Source: an uncultured Eubacterium sp. (lineage in GTDB: Bacteria; Bacillota; Clostridia; Lachnospirales; Lachnospiraceae). From it: a DNA stretch of 7,937 bases. This document shows, in pieces, positions 1 to 6,875 of this stretch. The translations under genes and the position numbers were made by a program. The notes under the pieces were generated by a model. That model worked only from the letters and a program-made list of their open reading frames with translations, was not told the origin of the DNA and searched no databases. Each line of letters opens with the position of its first letter. The stretch's first letter is position 1. The DNA lies in NCBI GenBank assembly GCA_905236225.1, contig CAJOPM010000167.1:1-7937 (forward strand), written 5' to 3'.

Positions 1-1215
1 ATGGACAAGAATATATCTGTGGACAAATCAATTAATTTATTAATAAAACAAGCGATGCCGTTGCCTACGGAGCAAGTATCTCTAGCTGAGTGTATAGGCA
101 GGATATCCGGCAGTAAGATATGCACAAGCTGTGACGTACCGCCTTTTGACAAGTCGGTATTTGATGGTTTTGCATTTGACGCATCATTAACGCAGGATGC
201 AACAAAGGATAATCCGGCCGAATTTAGCGTGATAGATGAAATATATGCCGGGAAGAATCCTACGGTTAGTTTAAGTGGCAATGAGGCGGTCAAAATCCTC
301 ACAGGAGCTATGATTCCGAAGGGGGCCAGTGCAGTTCAAAAATATGAGGTCTGTGACTATCAAAAAGGAATCCTAAAAGTCTTTTCTCCATTAAAAAGAA
401 ATGAAAACATAGCTAAAAGGGCTGAGGATATCAAAAAAGGAGATATTCTTATGCAGCCGGGCCACATTATAGATCCGGCGATGTGCGGAGTGCTGGCATC
501 TGTTGGAGAAACCAAAGTAGAAGTATATAAAAAGCCAAGGGTAGGCATTATAAGTACCGGCAGTGAACTCGTAGAGGCTGATGGCCGCGTGGCGGGGGCG
601 CAGATTAGAAATAGCAGCGCATATGCAATAAGCGGGTATTTAAGAGCGTGGGGAGCTGATGTTACATATCTTGGGATTATCAAAGACGATGTATCACAGA
701 TATCCAACGCCCTATGTGATGCGGCAAATAAATATGACATCATAATTACGACCGGAGGCGTATCCGTAGGAGACTATGATTATATGCCACAAGCTGCCCA
801 AAACGCAGGAGCTTGTGTGCTGTTTTGGAAGGTGCTTATGAAGCCGGGGGGAGCGATGCTTGGAGCAAAGCTAAATAATACCATTATTCTATCGCTTTCT
901 GGCAATCCGTCCGCAGCACTTACGTCATTGTTTATTATAGGTAAACCTTTGCTAAATTATATCTCAGGTAAAAGCAGCTATATGCCGGATACAACATTAG
1001 CATGTTTACAGGAGGATTTTAATAAAAAAAGTCCTGTAGACAGATATGTGCCGGGAAAACTTATATTAAAAGATGGTAAATGTCTTTTTAGAGGCATAAA
1101 GCATCAAAAAAACAGTAGATTAAGACCTTTATCGGAATGTGACGTTATAGCGCATATTCCTGCAAATAGTTCGCCGATTAGCGCAGGTGAACTTGTTAAA
1201 GTATATTTCATATGA
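1..1215 (+). CDS. moeA: Molybdopterin molybdenumtransferase MoeA
   Basis: Inserts molybdate into adenylylated molybdopterin, the last step of basic Moco synthesis, in the cytoplasm. The 404-residue length is normal for the family. The N-terminal motif DVPPFDKSVFDGFAF (residues 45-59) matches the MoeA signature around the conserved Asp-Gly. It is followed by TGAMIPKGA (101-109), a RAED loop (140-143), the MogA-like fold with ISTGSEL (184-190), TTGGVSVGDYDY (250-261), KPGGAMLG (281-288) and SLSGNPSAA (298-306), and a small C-terminal beta domain (about 325-404). The RAED loop has Ala where E. coli MoeA has Gly (RGED), while the acidic residues are kept. The ATG is the first three bases of the window, so its ribosome binding site is not visible and a slightly earlier start cannot be excluded. 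The family alignment nevertheless fits this start. The stop overlaps the moaA start by 4 bases (ATGA). Confidence 0.95.
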   Translation: MDKNISVDKSINLLIKQAMPLPTEQVSLAECIGRISGSKICTSCDVPPFDKSVFDGFAFDASLTQDATKDNPAEFSVIDEIYAGKNPTVSLSGNEAVKILTGAMIPKGASAVQKYEVCDYQKGILKVFSPLKRNENIAKRAEDIKKGDILMQPGHIIDPAMCGVLASVGETKVEVYKKPRVGIISTGSELVEADGRVAGAQIRNSSAYAISGYLRAWGADVTYLGIIKDDVSQISNALCDAANKYDIIITTGGVSVGDYDYMPQAAQNAGACVLFWKVLMKPGGAMLGAKLNNTIILSLSGNPSAALTSLFIIGKPLLNYISGKSSYMPDTTLACLQEDFNKKSPVDRYVPGKLILKDGKCLFRGIKHQKNSRLRPLSECDVIAHIPANSSPISAGELVKVYFI

Positions 1216-2189
1216 TTGATTCATTTAACAGACAGATAGATTATTTGAGAATATCCGTTACGGACAGATGCAATCTTAGATGTCGCTATTGTATGGGCGA
1301 AGAAGGACTGCCGCTTACTACACACGATAAAATATTGACTTATGATGAAATTGTAAGGGTGGCGAAGGCAGCAGCATCGCTAGGCATTAGCAAGATACGT
1401 ATAACCGGTGGAGAGCCGCTCGTTAGAAAAAATGTAGACGTCCTTATCAAACAATTAAAACACATAGATGGCATAGAAGATGTATTTCTAACAACCAACG
1501 GAGTGTTACTTGCCGATCAGCTTGATAAGCTGATAGAAGCAGGCGTAGGGAGCATAAATGTAAGCTTAGATACAATTAATGCAAAGGCATACAATTTTAT
1601 TACACGAAGAGATGAACATGAAAATGTTATAAAAGCAATAAAAGCTGCAGTAAATAAAGGGCTGCTTGTTAAGATAAATGCGGTTTTGACAGCATATGAT
1701 GAGCAGCGCCCCGAGGATGTGCTCTTATTAGCCGAAAAGTTGCCAATTCATATAAGGTATATAGAGCAGATGCCGCTTGGATTTGGAAAAAGTGAAAACG
1801 GAATCAGTTCACATAAGATGATGCGGCGAATTAGGAATATGCCACAAATTTCAGGACGAAAAATAAAGCGTATTAATGCTAAAATAGGAGCCGGAAGCGC
1901 AGAATACTACGAAATAGAGGGCTTTAGAGGATATTTGGGGTTTATTAGTCCGATGAGCCATACGTTCTGCGGCGAATGTAATCGCCTAAGATTAACCTCA
2001 GAAGGAGAATTAAAGCCTTGTTTATACAGTAATGAGGGCATAGAGCTTCGGGCAAAACTAAGAACAGGCTGCATGGAATCGGAATTAAAAGAGATGATAA
2101 AAACAGCAATATTAACTAAGCCAAAAGCGCATAAATTCAGCGAAGATGAGGCTCAAGGTGTTTATAGCATGGCAAAGATAGGAGGCTGA
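1212..2189 (+). CDS. moaA: GTP 3',8-cyclase MoaA (radical SAM)
   Basis: Radical SAM enzyme that, with MoaC, turns GTP into cyclic pyranopterin monophosphate; MoaA makes 3',8-cyclo-7,8-dihydro-GTP. The 325 residues are the usual length. The N-terminal SAM [4Fe-4S] motif CX3CX2C is at C20, C24 and C27. GGEPL (66-70) is the SAM-contacting motif. The second, substrate-binding cluster is CX2CX13C at C253, C256 and C270, with the family's Arg-rich NRLRL stretch between them. The protein ends in Gly-Gly (324-325), the tail needed for activity in characterised MoaA proteins. All catalytic signatures are intact. The ATG lies in the ATGA overlap with moeA, and I see no good Shine-Dalgarno sequence close upstream, so translation is probably coupled to moeA. 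Confidence 0.97.
   Translation: MIDSFNRQIDYLRISVTDRCNLRCRYCMGEEGLPLTTHDKILTYDEIVRVAKAAASLGISKIRITGGEPLVRKNVDVLIKQLKHIDGIEDVFLTTNGVLLADQLDKLIEAGVGSINVSLDTINAKAYNFITRRDEHENVIKAIKAAVNKGLLVKINAVLTAYDEQRPEDVLLLAEKLPIHIRYIEQMPLGFGKSENGISSHKMMRRIRNMPQISGRKIKRINAKIGAGSAEYYEIEGFRGYLGFISPMSHTFCGECNRLRLTSEGELKPCLYSNEGIELRAKLRTGCMESELKEMIKTAILTKPKAHKFSEDEAQGVYSMAKIGG
2180..2185 (+). promoter_or_regulatory. Ribosome binding site of the MOSC gene inside moaA's last codons
   Basis: AGGAGG lies 8 bases before the ATG at 2194. It is formed by the last codons of moaA (ATA GGA GGC TGA), which encode the Ile-Gly-Gly tail. It is a near-perfect anti-16S match and fixes the MOSC start. Confidence 0.8.
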
Positions 2190-2193
2190 TAAA

Positions 2194-2646
2194 ATGTCTG
2201 TTAGCGGCAGGGTAATGGCGGTCTGCACAAGCCCTGAAAAAGGAACCGCCAAAAAAAATGTCGGCAGTGGTCATTTTATAGAAAACTACGGAATAGAAGG
2301 GGATGCACATGCAGGCAAGTGGCATAGGCAGGTAAGCCTGCTTTCATATGATAAAATCCAGGCGTTTAGGGCCAAAGGTGCCAATGTTGAGGATGGCGCA
2401 TTTGGAGAGAACCTGATAGTTAGTAATATAGATTTTAGCAAACTTGCTGTCGGCAGCATATTTGAGTGCCAAGGAGTAGTACTCAAACTGACACAGATAG
2501 GAAAAGAGTGCCATTCACATTGCGAAATCTATAAACGTATGGGTGAATGCATTATGCCAAAAGAAGGCGTTTTTGCAGAGGTGGTCCATGGAGGAACCAT
2601 TTCAATAGGAGATACATTTAATTATAAGGAGGACGAAAATGATTAA
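2194..2646 (+). CDS. Free-standing MOSC-domain protein
   Basis: A 150-residue protein of the MOSC family (MoCo sulfurase C-terminal domain), a beta-barrel fold thought to bind molybdopterin or carry sulfur through a conserved Cys. Visible family features are the YGIEGDAHAGKWHRQVSLL segment (about 32-50), GAFGENL (68-74) and a Cys/His-rich stretch with C106, H107, H109, C110 and C119 followed by MPKEGVFAEV (121-130) and GG...GD near the end. It covers essentially one domain. In clostridial relatives that I recall, this domain can be fused to a MogA/MoaB domain, but no such partner is attached here. It starts 4 bases after the moaA stop, and its end overlaps modA by 8 bases. Membership of the family is clear. 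The biochemical role is unknown; Moco handling or sulfuration is an inference from context. Confidence 0.9.
   Translation: MSVSGRVMAVCTSPEKGTAKKNVGSGHFIENYGIEGDAHAGKWHRQVSLLSYDKIQAFRAKGANVEDGAFGENLIVSNIDFSKLAVGSIFECQGVVLKLTQIGKECHSHCEIYKRMGECIMPKEGVFAEVVHGGTISIGDTFNYKEDEND
2626..2632 (+). promoter_or_regulatory. Strong ribosome binding site of modA
   Basis: AAGGAGG, 6 bases upstream of the ATG at 2639 and inside the 3' end of the MOSC gene. It is the strongest Shine-Dalgarno sequence in the window and supports the 8-base overlap start of modA. Confidence 0.8.
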
Positions 2647-3481
2647 AAAAACAGCAATTATTCTTACAGCAATTATGGGGATTATGTGTATTGGAGGATG
2701 CGCAGACACTAAGTCTGAGACGGCTCAAAGTGATAATATATCTGATAACACAGCCAATCAGAGCGAAAAAACACAGATTACCGTTTATGCTGCAGCAAGC
2801 TTAGAGGCTGTATTAAATGATGAGATAGCGCTTTATAATGAGACGCATCCGGATGTTAATATTAGTCTAAGCGCCGGAAGTTCGGGAGACTTAAAGGATG
2901 CTATAGTAGAATCACAGGGAGTTGATGTAGATATATTCTTCTCTGCTGCAACAGATAAGATGGATGAGCTTGTAGATGCAAATCTTGTAGATAGCAATAA
3001 TGTGGTATCGCTCCTTAAGAATGAAGTTGTTCTTATAGGCGCAAAAAATTATGAAACAAAGGTAACGGGATTTGATAATATCACTCTGGCTTCAAGCATA
3101 GCACTTGCAGACGAGACGGTGCCGGTAGGTGCATATTCCAGAGAGATATTTGATTCGCTTGATATATCACTAGATGATTTCGAGCAGATAAATACCTGTT
3201 CAGATGTAAGCGCAGTCAAGGAAGCAGTAAAGGAAGGGTCAAATGAAGTCGGTACCGTATATTATTCAGACTATTATTCGGTGCAAGACGAGGTAAACCT
3301 GATAGAAATAGCAGATCAGTCGCTATATAGCGCTTGCATTTATCCTATAGCAATGGTAAATAATCCGAGTGCCGATGCGCAGCAACAAGAGGCTACAAAG
3401 GAGTTTTTTGACTTTTTGATAAGTGAAGAGGCAGCGCAGCTTTATACCGATTACAAATTTACTCTTTTTTTAGAAGATTAA
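2639..3481 (+). CDS. modA: Molybdate-binding lipoprotein ModA
   Basis: Extracytoplasmic substrate-binding component of the molybdate ABC importer, 280 residues. A Lys-rich start and hydrophobic segment lead to the lipobox I18-G19-G20-C21, so C21 should be lipidated and anchor the protein to the outside of the membrane. A polar Ser/Thr/Asn/Gln linker (about 22-46) precedes the binding fold. ModA signatures are ITVYAAASL (47-55), the anion-binding SAGSSGDL (78-85), VDIFFSAATDKMDEL (97-111) and VPVGAYSREIFDSL (161-174). Oxyanion specificity between molybdate and tungstate cannot be settled by reading. The ModA-like motifs and Moco neighbours favour molybdate. A very strong AAGGAGG (2626-2632) sits 6 bases before the ATG, suggesting high expression of the binding protein relative to its neighbours. 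The ATG lies within the end of the MOSC gene. Confidence 0.94.
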   Translation: MIKKTAIILTAIMGIMCIGGCADTKSETAQSDNISDNTANQSEKTQITVYAAASLEAVLNDEIALYNETHPDVNISLSAGSSGDLKDAIVESQGVDVDIFFSAATDKMDELVDANLVDSNNVVSLLKNEVVLIGAKNYETKVTGFDNITLASSIALADETVPVGAYSREIFDSLDISLDDFEQINTCSDVSAVKEAVKEGSNEVGTVYYSDYYSVQDEVNLIEIADQSLYSACIYPIAMVNNPSADAQQQEATKEFFDFLISEEAAQLYTDYKFTLFLED

Positions 3482-3484
3482 GAT

Positions 3485-4192
3485 ATGGAGCAAATCACAC
3501 AGATATTAAATACAATGGACTTTAGTCCGCTTTTTATAACACTAAAGACAGCAATAGTAGTTACAATTCTTAGCTTCTTTATAGGATTGGCAGCAGCAGC
3601 AAGAATAATGCACATGCGCAAAGGGATAAGGGCCGTGGTCGACGGCCTTTTGACTTTGCCAATGGTTATTCCGCCGACCGTTGCGGGATTTTTTTTGCTG
3701 CTTGCATTTTCTTTGCGAAGACCACTGGGTAATTTTTTATATACGCAGTTTGATATTAAACTGGTACAGACTTGGGCAGGCTGCGTAATAGCTGCATTTG
3801 TCATTGCATTTCCGATGATGTATACCAATGCGAGGGCAGGATTTGAACAGGTAGACATCAATCTTATAGATGCAGCAAAGACACTGGGAATGTCTAATCG
3901 CAAAATCTTTTGGAAGGTCATACTGCCGCAGGCAAGGCCATCTGTAACATCAGGAGCAATACTGGCATTTGCGCGATCAATAGGAGAGTACGGCGCGACG
4001 GCGATGTTTGCAGGAAATATAGCAGGCAAGACGTCCACGATAGCCCAAACCATAGCATATGTTATAAAAGACGGTAACTATGCAAAAGCCGGGGTGTGGG
4101 TTGTGATAGTGCTACTCATTTCCTTTGGAGTGATATTTGCGCTTAACCTGATCTTAGGTAAAAATAAAGAAAAGAGACGGTGGTCAAGATGA
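3485..4192 (+). CDS. modB: Molybdate ABC transporter permease ModB
   Basis: Integral membrane permease of the importer, 235 residues, acting as a homodimer. About five hydrophobic segments are visible (about 18-39, 52-76, 95-115, 153-178 and 203-224). DGLLTLPMVIPPTVAGF (53-69) is the typical ModB segment. The cytoplasmic EAA coupling loop is DAAKTLGMSNRKIFWKVILP (129-148), with the conserved Gly, and contacts ModC. FARSIGEYGATAMFAG (162-177) is a strongly conserved ModB stretch. The C-terminus is basic (KNKEKRRWSR). Only 3 bases separate it from the modA stop. The upstream AGAAG-type Shine-Dalgarno is weak, so ModB is probably made by coupling to modA, consistent with lower need for the permease than for the binding protein. 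Confidence 0.95.
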   Translation: MEQITQILNTMDFSPLFITLKTAIVVTILSFFIGLAAAARIMHMRKGIRAVVDGLLTLPMVIPPTVAGFFLLLAFSLRRPLGNFLYTQFDIKLVQTWAGCVIAAFVIAFPMMYTNARAGFEQVDINLIDAAKTLGMSNRKIFWKVILPQARPSVTSGAILAFARSIGEYGATAMFAGNIAGKTSTIAQTIAYVIKDGNYAKAGVWVVIVLLISFGVIFALNLILGKNKEKRRWSR

Positions 4193-5241
4193 GTCTGTTG
4201 GTTGATATTAAGCTCAAAATAGGCGATTTTACGCTCGATATTAATTTTGAGAACACCAAGAAAACACTTGGGATATTAGGGGCATCGGGGTGCGGAAAAT
4301 CTATGACTCTAAAATGCATCGCCGGAATAATTACACCGGATGAAGGCAGGATTGTGCTAGGCGAGAGAATACTGTATGACTCCAACAAGAAGATAGATAC
4401 AAAAGTTCAGGATAGAAATATAGGTTTTTTGTTTCAGGATTATGCCCTGTTTCCCAATATGAACGTAGAGCAAAATATCGCTGCGGGAATAAAGGGAGAT
4501 AAGGAGCTAAAGAGACATATAGTTGCCCAAATGATAAACAAGTTTCGCTTAGAAGGCAAGGAGAAGCTGCTTCCGGGGGCGCTTTCGGGCGGGCAGCAGC
4601 AAAGAGTAGCCCTAGCCAGGATATTGGCTTATAATCCGGAACTGATTTTGCTTGATGAGCCGTTTAGCGCAATGGATACATATCTTCGGGACCAGATGCA
4701 GCAGCAATTACTAGAGACACTATCTGATTATGACGGTGATGTGATTTTGGTTTCTCATGACAGAGATGAAATTTATAAATTCTGTTCTAACATGATAATT
4801 ATGCGGGATGGAACAAATGATTTGATAGGCGATACAAAGGAGCTTTTCATAGAGCCCAAAACTCTAGAGGCAGCAAAACTTAGCGGCTGCAAGAATTTAT
4901 CAAAGGTAAAGAAAATTGATGATTATCACATCTTGGCTATCGACTGGGATATAAAGCTAAGGAGCGATAGAATAATAGATGATGACATCACCTATGTCGG
5001 AATCAGAGCCCATGACTTTATACCGGTATGGGATGATGACGCTAAATATAACGACAACTGCATTAAATGCGATATCAAGACCACTGCCGAGATGCCTTTT
5101 GAGGTGCATTTCTATATTAAAGCAAGTAATGATCAGTTATGTTGGTTCATTCAAAGAGATTTGATGAAAAAGCTGGATAATGTGGGAAAGCCAAAAAGCT
5201 TGTATTTTCCGCCGGAAAAGTTGTTGCTGTTAAGGAAGTGA
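4189..5241 (+). CDS. modC: Molybdate ABC transporter ATP-binding protein ModC
   Basis: ATPase that drives molybdate import; it dimerises under ModB on the cytoplasmic side. With the ATG at 4189 it is 350 residues long. Walker A GASGCGKS (31-38), Q-loop FLFQDYALFP (80-89, Q83), signature LSGGQ (132-136), Walker B LILLDEP (152-158) and H-loop His190 are all present, so it should be catalytically competent. The C-terminal region (about 235-350) has a TOBE-like VGIRAHDF (270-277) but no clear duplicated Mop domain as in E. coli ModC. It resembles the C-terminal region I recall from clostridial ModC proteins. An in-frame GTG at 4180 would add three residues. I prefer the ATG because it forms the ATGA overlap with modB and has GGTGG (4179-4183) five bases upstream. 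Confidence 0.94.
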   Translation: MSLLVDIKLKIGDFTLDINFENTKKTLGILGASGCGKSMTLKCIAGIITPDEGRIVLGERILYDSNKKIDTKVQDRNIGFLFQDYALFPNMNVEQNIAAGIKGDKELKRHIVAQMINKFRLEGKEKLLPGALSGGQQQRVALARILAYNPELILLDEPFSAMDTYLRDQMQQQLLETLSDYDGDVILVSHDRDEIYKFCSNMIIMRDGTNDLIGDTKELFIEPKTLEAAKLSGCKNLSKVKKIDDYHILAIDWDIKLRSDRIIDDDITYVGIRAHDFIPVWDDDAKYNDNCIKCDIKTTAEMPFEVHFYIKASNDQLCWFIQRDLMKKLDNVGKPKSLYFPPEKLLLLRK

Positions 5242-5247
5242 TTGCTT

Positions 5248-5856
5248 ATGAATATCAACGAGATAGCAGCCGGAATCCTGGCCGGAGGCAAAAGCCTGCG
5301 CATGGGCAAAAACAAGGCAAATCTTACAGATGCCAAAAATCCTAAGAACACACTGATTATGAGCGCTATATCAAAGTGCAGCGTATTTCCTGAAATTATG
5401 ATTTCAGCAGATTCAAAGAGCCGGTATCCGCAAATAGATGTGCGAATCGTAGAAGATGAGATTAAGGGATTTGGTCCGGTTGAGGGAATATATCAATTAC
5501 TGCGCAATTCCTCAAAACAGTATCTTTTTGTGATGGCCGTTGATATGCCTCTAATTGATGAGCGATTTTTTATTGAATTTATAAAATGCGCCGCAGAATG
5601 CAAAAGGGCTGATGCATATGTGGCAAAGGATGCAGCCGGCAGACTGCAGCCGCTTTGTGCTCTTTATAATAAGGCTATTATCCCAACGCTTGAAGATATG
5701 CGAAGACATAAGCAGCATCGAATAATGTCACTGATAGATAGAATAAACACAGTGATTATAGAAGCTAAAAGCATAGCAGCAGACGATGTGTTTGACAATA
5801 TTAATACGCCTTTAGATTACGAGGTATACAAACGTAAAACGGAGCAAAGACTATGA
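5248..5856 (+). CDS. mobA: Molybdenum cofactor guanylyltransferase MobA
   Basis: Transfers GMP from GTP to Mo-molybdopterin to make the guanine dinucleotide cofactor of DMSO-reductase-type enzymes. It is 202 residues long, the normal size. The nucleotide-binding motif is GILAGGKSLRMGKNKA (9-24). GPVEGI (76-81) is the second conserved loop. VDMP (98-101) supplies the metal-binding Asp99. RLQPLCALYN (132-141) and FDNINTPLDY (182-191) are typical of the family C-terminal half. LAGGxSxRMG followed by LQPLCALYN favours MobA over the cytidylyltransferase MocA, although specificity is inferred. AAGGAAG (5232-5238) sits 9 bases before the ATG at 5248. An in-frame TTG at 5242 would be only 3 bases from it and is less likely. 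The gene starts 6 bases after modC and overlaps the next gene by 4. Confidence 0.92.
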   Translation: MNINEIAAGILAGGKSLRMGKNKANLTDAKNPKNTLIMSAISKCSVFPEIMISADSKSRYPQIDVRIVEDEIKGFGPVEGIYQLLRNSSKQYLFVMAVDMPLIDERFFIEFIKCAAECKRADAYVAKDAAGRLQPLCALYNKAIIPTLEDMRRHKQHRIMSLIDRINTVIIEAKSIAADDVFDNINTPLDYEVYKRKTEQRL

Positions 5857-6872
5857 AATTAGTAGCAACCAAAGACGCAATAGGATGTGTACTGTGCCAC
5901 GATATGACCAGAATTATTCCCGGAGTATCAAAAGGTGCGGCGTTTAAAAAAGGACATATAGTGACTGAGGAGGACATAGAGGTGCTCCTTTCGATGGGCA
6001 AAGAAAACCTCTATGTATGGGAAAATGACGATACAATGCTGCATGAAGATGAGGCCGCATTCAAGCTTTGCAGCCTTTGTAAAAACGAGCATATGTATAC
6101 AGGACAGTTATCCGAAGGAAAAATCGAGCTGTTTGCCGATTGTGATGGCGTGCTCAAGGTAAATGATTCGCTGCTTAAGATGGTAAATGCGGCAGGTGAA
6201 ATGATGATAGCCACAAGGCATGGCAATTTCCCTGTTAAAAAGGGCGATAAACTTGCCGGAATGCGCATCATACCTCTCGTTATAAAAAAAGATAAAATAA
6301 ACAAGGTGTTATCTGAGTGCGAGGGCAAAGGTTTGATACTAAAGCTTATGCCCTACAAAAAGAACAAAGCAACCATAATAACAACAGGAAGTGAAGTTGC
6401 ATCGGGAAGGATAAAAGACGCATTTACCCCTGTAATAAAGGATAAACTTAAAGAATATGACATAGAGATAATAAATCACACCCTGATAGCAGACAATAGC
6501 GAAGAAATCACGTCGCAGATAAAGGAAGATATTGCATCCGGAGCGAATATTGTGCTTTGTACGGGCGGAATGAGCGTAGATCCCGATGACAAAACGCCAA
6601 AAGCCATCAAGAATACAGGCGCTGATATTGTTACATACGGCGCACCTGTTTTGCCGGGAGCTATGTTTTTGCTTTCATATTTAGATAGCGCAGCCGTTAT
6701 GGGGCTTCCGGGATGTGTTATGTATGCGAAAAGGACGATATTTGATCTTGTGCTGCCAAGGATAGCAGCAGGTGAGGTACTTACAAAAGAAGATTTTGAA
6801 AGACTAGGTCAGGGAGGATTGTGTTTGGGATGTGATATATGTACATTTCCAAACTGCGGATTCGGTAAGTGA
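5853..6872 (+). CDS. MoeA/MogA-like molybdopterin-binding protein with cysteine-cluster tail
   Basis: A 339-residue cytoplasmic protein of a conserved family usually annotated only as molybdopterin-binding protein; no reaction is established that I know of. The N-terminal region (1-60) carries the family pattern DAIGCVLCHDMTRIIPG...KGAAFKKGHIVTEEDI. The MogA/MoeA-type fold spans about 170-300, with TIITTGSEVASGRIKDAF (174-191), CTGGMSVDPDD (236-246), YGAPVLPGAMF (262-272) and GLPGCVMY (284-291). The tail GGLCLGCDICTFPNCGFGK has four Cys (324, 327, 330, 335) in a CX2CX2CX4C pattern. Further Cys pairs are C12/C15 and C73/C76. GGAG at 5841-5844 lies 8 bases before the ATG. The start overlaps mobA (ATGA). 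It is distinct from MoeA, which is encoded at the left end. A MogA-like adenylylating role or a cofactor-carrier role is inference only. Confidence 0.88.
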   Translation: MKLVATKDAIGCVLCHDMTRIIPGVSKGAAFKKGHIVTEEDIEVLLSMGKENLYVWENDDTMLHEDEAAFKLCSLCKNEHMYTGQLSEGKIELFADCDGVLKVNDSLLKMVNAAGEMMIATRHGNFPVKKGDKLAGMRIIPLVIKKDKINKVLSECEGKGLILKLMPYKKNKATIITTGSEVASGRIKDAFTPVIKDKLKEYDIEIINHTLIADNSEEITSQIKEDIASGANIVLCTGGMSVDPDDKTPKAIKNTGADIVTYGAPVLPGAMFLLSYLDSAAVMGLPGCVMYAKRTIFDLVLPRIAAGEVLTKEDFERLGQGGLCLGCDICTFPNCGFGK

Positions 6873-6875
6873 GGA
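6871..6875 (+). promoter_or_regulatory. Ribosome binding site deciding the moaC start
   Basis: GAGGA overlaps the TGA of the preceding gene and lies 7 bases before the ATG at 6883. It supports that start over the upstream in-frame ATG at 6832. Confidence 0.7.

Noticed and set aside
1..30. Moco riboswitch or promoter at the left edge
   Set aside because: Coding sequence starts at base 1, so any leader lies outside the window and cannot be assessed.
360..743. Minus-strand open frame opposite moeA, and similar ones opposite moaA, the MOSC gene, modC, mobA, the molybdopterin-binding gene, moaC and mobB
   Set aside because: All are antisense shadows of genes with clear family motifs and show no recognisable protein features of their own.
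2326..2345. Small hairpin in the MOSC gene (GCAGG/CCTGC with a TAAG loop, then TTT)
   Set aside because: The stem is short and lies in the conserved coding segment around residues 45-51. It is weaker than the modB hairpin and likely coincidental.
3478..4053. Long minus-strand open frame (191 codons) opposite modB
   Set aside because: It lies antisense to a fully conserved permease gene. Its hydrophobic make-up is what the complement of membrane-segment codons gives. No ribosome binding site or family resemblance was seen.
2639..5241. A tungstate-specific importer (Tup/Wtp type)
   Set aside because: ModA and ModB motifs are of the Mod type and the locus is for molybdenum cofactor. Some Mod systems also carry tungstate, so dual use is not excluded.
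5239..5250. modC and mobA are in the same frame, separated by one TGA and two codons, raising the idea of readthrough or selenocysteine making a ModC-MobA fusion
   Set aside because: mobA has its own good ribosome binding site and ATG, both proteins have normal lengths, and I see no SECIS-like hairpin right after the TGA. The shared frame has a one-in-three chance.
5248..5856. MocA (cytidylyltransferase) identity for the MobA-like gene
   Set aside because: The LAGGKSLRMG and LQPLCALYN motifs and the adjacent mobB fit MobA better. Substrate choice is still not proven by sequence reading.
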